The notes under the pieces are model-generated. The model made no database searches. It saw nothing but the letters and a program-made list of their open reading frames with translations, and was not told where the DNA came from. A stretch of 33,133 nucleotides of DNA from Bacteroidales bacterium (GTDB taxonomy: Bacteria > Bacteroidota > Bacteroidia > Bacteroidales > Tenuifilaceae): NCBI GenBank assembly GCA_003818205.1, contig RPRQ01000054.1, forward strand, positions 1 through 33,133. The letters run 5' to 3'. Positions within the stretch are counted from its first letter, which is position 1. Every line of letters starts with the position of its first letter. Shown here one piece after another: positions 31,903-33,133 of this stretch. Made by a program: the position numbers and the translations under genes.

Positions 31903-32342
31903 TAAAGATTAAAATCATACCGCTTCTATTTCTCGCAACAATACTATTCGCCTGTAAACCCAATCAGAATAAAAGCGAAGAGAAACTTAAAGCGGAGAAG
32001 GTGGCATTCTTTAACCAAAAGCTCAACCTCTCGGAGCAGGAGGCTGAACTCTTTTGGCCTGTTTACAATGAATATTGGGCGCAAAAGAATCAGATTTACG
32101 AGAACAAGCGTAATGCAATGAAGTACTGTTCGAAAAATCTCGGAAAAATGTCGAACGAGGAGATAACCAAGTATTCCGATATGTATGTTAGCTTTCAAAA
32201 ACGGGAGGCGGATCTCCTGGTTGAGTTTAACGAGAAATTTAAGGAAGTACTACCCCCAGTAAAAGTTTTCATACTATTCCAAACCGACTACGAGTTTAAA
32301 GCATACCTTTTAAATCAAATCAAGAACTCGGGGAACAAGTAA
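31899..32342 (+). CDS. Periplasmic lipoprotein, possible sensor for the ECF sigma circuit (CpxP/Spy-like shape)
   Basis: The 147-residue protein starts with GTG, overlapping the preceding stop as GTGA. It has a lipoprotein signal (IIPLLFLATILFAC, Cys19). The mature part is entirely helical and charged, with the block KLNLSEQEAELFWPVYNEYWAQKNQIYENKRNAM. This resembles the Spy/CpxP style 'LTxxQ' helices and the Bacteroidota family described as sensor of ECF-type sigma factor. No enzyme motif is present. It probably acts with the anti-sigma protein in the periplasm. Confidence 0.65.
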   Translation: MIKIKIIPLLFLATILFACKPNQNKSEEKLKAEKVAFFNQKLNLSEQEAELFWPVYNEYWAQKNQIYENKRNAMKYCSKNLGKMSNEEITKYSDMYVSFQKREADLLVEFNEKFKEVLPPVKVFILFQTDYEFKAYLLNQIKNSGNK

Positions 32343-32454
32343 AACTTTGGCGAATGGGCTATTCCAAGTGACGAAATAACAAATTCGGTTGATAGAAATT
32401 ATCTTTAAACCTAATTTTCAAACTTTTTTACTGCTCAACCAATTTTACGATTGC

Positions 32455-32462
32455 TATATTTG
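32455..32462 (+). promoter_or_regulatory. -7 promoter box of the SiaC-family gene
   Basis: TATATTTG matches TAnnTTTG exactly, 26 nt before the ATG at 32489. It supports separate transcription of this gene from the preceding sigma operon. Confidence 0.45.
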
Positions 32463-32488
32463 TCGAGTTACCAACTTAAGCATAAGGT

Positions 32489-32917
32489 ATGACAGGTGTT
32501 GATGTAAGCAGAGGAGCTGCTGAAGAAGTAATGGTGCTCGATAATATTTTTATCCCCGGCACAAAGCAAACCCCCGAAATTTCATGTAATAATATCTCAG
32601 GCGAGGTGTCGTTTAAAGGAAACTTCATTTCGAGTAACCCAAACGAACTGCTCGAACCCATTCAAAAATGGCTTTACGCATTCATCAAGGTAAGAAAATC
32701 GGTTGGGCTTACCCTGGCGTTTCACCTAACCTATTTAAACTGCACGTCGGGCAAATCGCTCTGCAAGCTTTTCCAGCAGGCCGAGGAGATACAGGATCGA
32801 GGCTCAACCATAAACATTCAGCTCTACTACGAGGATGACGATTTGGATATGCTCGAATGGTGCAAGGAGATGAAGAATACCTACAAACTACAGTTTAGCC
32901 TCTCAAAGGTTAACTAG
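32489..32917 (+). CDS. SiaC (DUF1987) family regulatory protein
   Basis: The 142-residue STAS-like protein has the family start IFIPGTKQTPEIS, then SGEVSFKGNFISSNPNELLEPIQKWL, LAFHLTYLNCTSGKSLCKLF and the closing block VNIQLYYEDDD-like INIQLYYEDDDLDMLEW. In Pseudomonas, SiaC is phosphorylated on a Thr by SiaB and dephosphorylated by SiaA to control a diguanylate cyclase. In this copy the expected Thr (YLN-T-S-S in SiaC) is Cys85, followed by Thr86. A second ATG at 32531 (MVLDNIFIPGTK) gives a protein closer to the usual family start. Partners siaA and siaB are not in the window. Confidence 0.85.
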   Translation: MTGVDVSRGAAEEVMVLDNIFIPGTKQTPEISCNNISGEVSFKGNFISSNPNELLEPIQKWLYAFIKVRKSVGLTLAFHLTYLNCTSGKSLCKLFQQAEEIQDRGSTINIQLYYEDDDLDMLEWCKEMKNTYKLQFSLSKVN

Positions 32918-33133
32918 GTTTCCTCCCCCCAGAATCAATTTCTCCATTTCTGCTTGGGCTACATCCCCAAGTCAGATGGCTATATAAGGCTGGAGGAGTT
33001 TGGCAAAATACGGTAATGTGGTCAAAAATGGTTGGTAAATTCCCCCAAATATCTTAAAAATTGCAGATTCCGTAACATTCAATTAGCATTACTGATATTA
33101 CTAACCTCACAACTGGCAGTCTCCATGGCTAAG
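32918..33133. other. Right window edge without a recognised gene
   Basis: The 216 bp after the SiaC-family gene show no convincing frame, hairpin or promoter on either strand, and may be the promoter region of a gene beyond the edge. Confidence 0.4.

Noticed and set aside
1-33133. CRISPR array, tRNA, rRNA, riboswitch or phage genes
   Set aside because: No regularly spaced direct repeats, cloverleaf-like segments, recognised aptamer motifs or phage proteins were seen.

Overview
The window looks like a chromosomal segment of a member of the Bacteroidota, probably Bacteroidales or a close relative. The signs are: a type IX secretion (T9SS) C-terminal sorting domain on a secreted peptidase, GldD, a bacterial GGGPS-type ether-lipid enzyme, a split transketolase, many Bacteroidota-type -7 promoter boxes (TAnnTTTG), lax lipoprotein signals and an A+T-rich composition. 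I found no tRNA, rRNA, CRISPR array, prophage or intact transposase gene.

Layout. 1-2292: alanine dehydrogenase, then a MNT/HepT toxin-antitoxin pair flanked by a 10-bp inverted repeat. 2700-7333: a TonB-like protein (minus strand), a coiled-coil lipoprotein ending in a strong terminator, and an orphan hybrid histidine kinase (HisKA-HATPase-REC-HPt). 7442-13604 (minus strand): a small membrane protein; an operon of secreted alpha/beta hydrolase, ECF sigma factor and four-helix membrane protein; a PlsC-type acyltransferase; and an orphan MacB/FtsX-type permease. 14019-17324: RNase G family, a 30-residue AURKAIP1/COX24-like ribosomal protein, HU, and the divergent mutY. 17801-20359: ssb, gldD, a phosphopantetheinyl transferase and GGGPS. 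21195-24602 (minus strand): a secreted alkaline-phosphatase-superfamily protein that has lost most catalytic residues, and an M14 carboxypeptidase with a T9SS domain. 24868-27860: a zinc-ribbon protein, an esterase-like lipoprotein and YchF. 28469-32917: transketolase N-half, a divergent methylglyoxal-synthase-like protein, transketolase C-half, then ECF sigma, putative anti-sigma and a periplasmic lipoprotein, and a SiaC (DUF1987) protein.

The gaps between genes are unusually rich in structured repeats. There are two related terminal-inverted-repeat elements (20372-20771 and 27912-28187) that share internal blocks, a different MITE-like element (17335-17624), two 80-bp direct copies of a hairpin bracketing a possible decayed insertion (20772-21195), and several isolated long hairpins. 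The most interesting coding observations are the predicted pseudo-phosphatase at 21195-22844 and the methylglyoxal-synthase-like gene between the transketolase halves, in which the position of the catalytic aspartate is a tyrosine. All family assignments and residue alignments were made by eye from recalled family knowledge. No database search was run.
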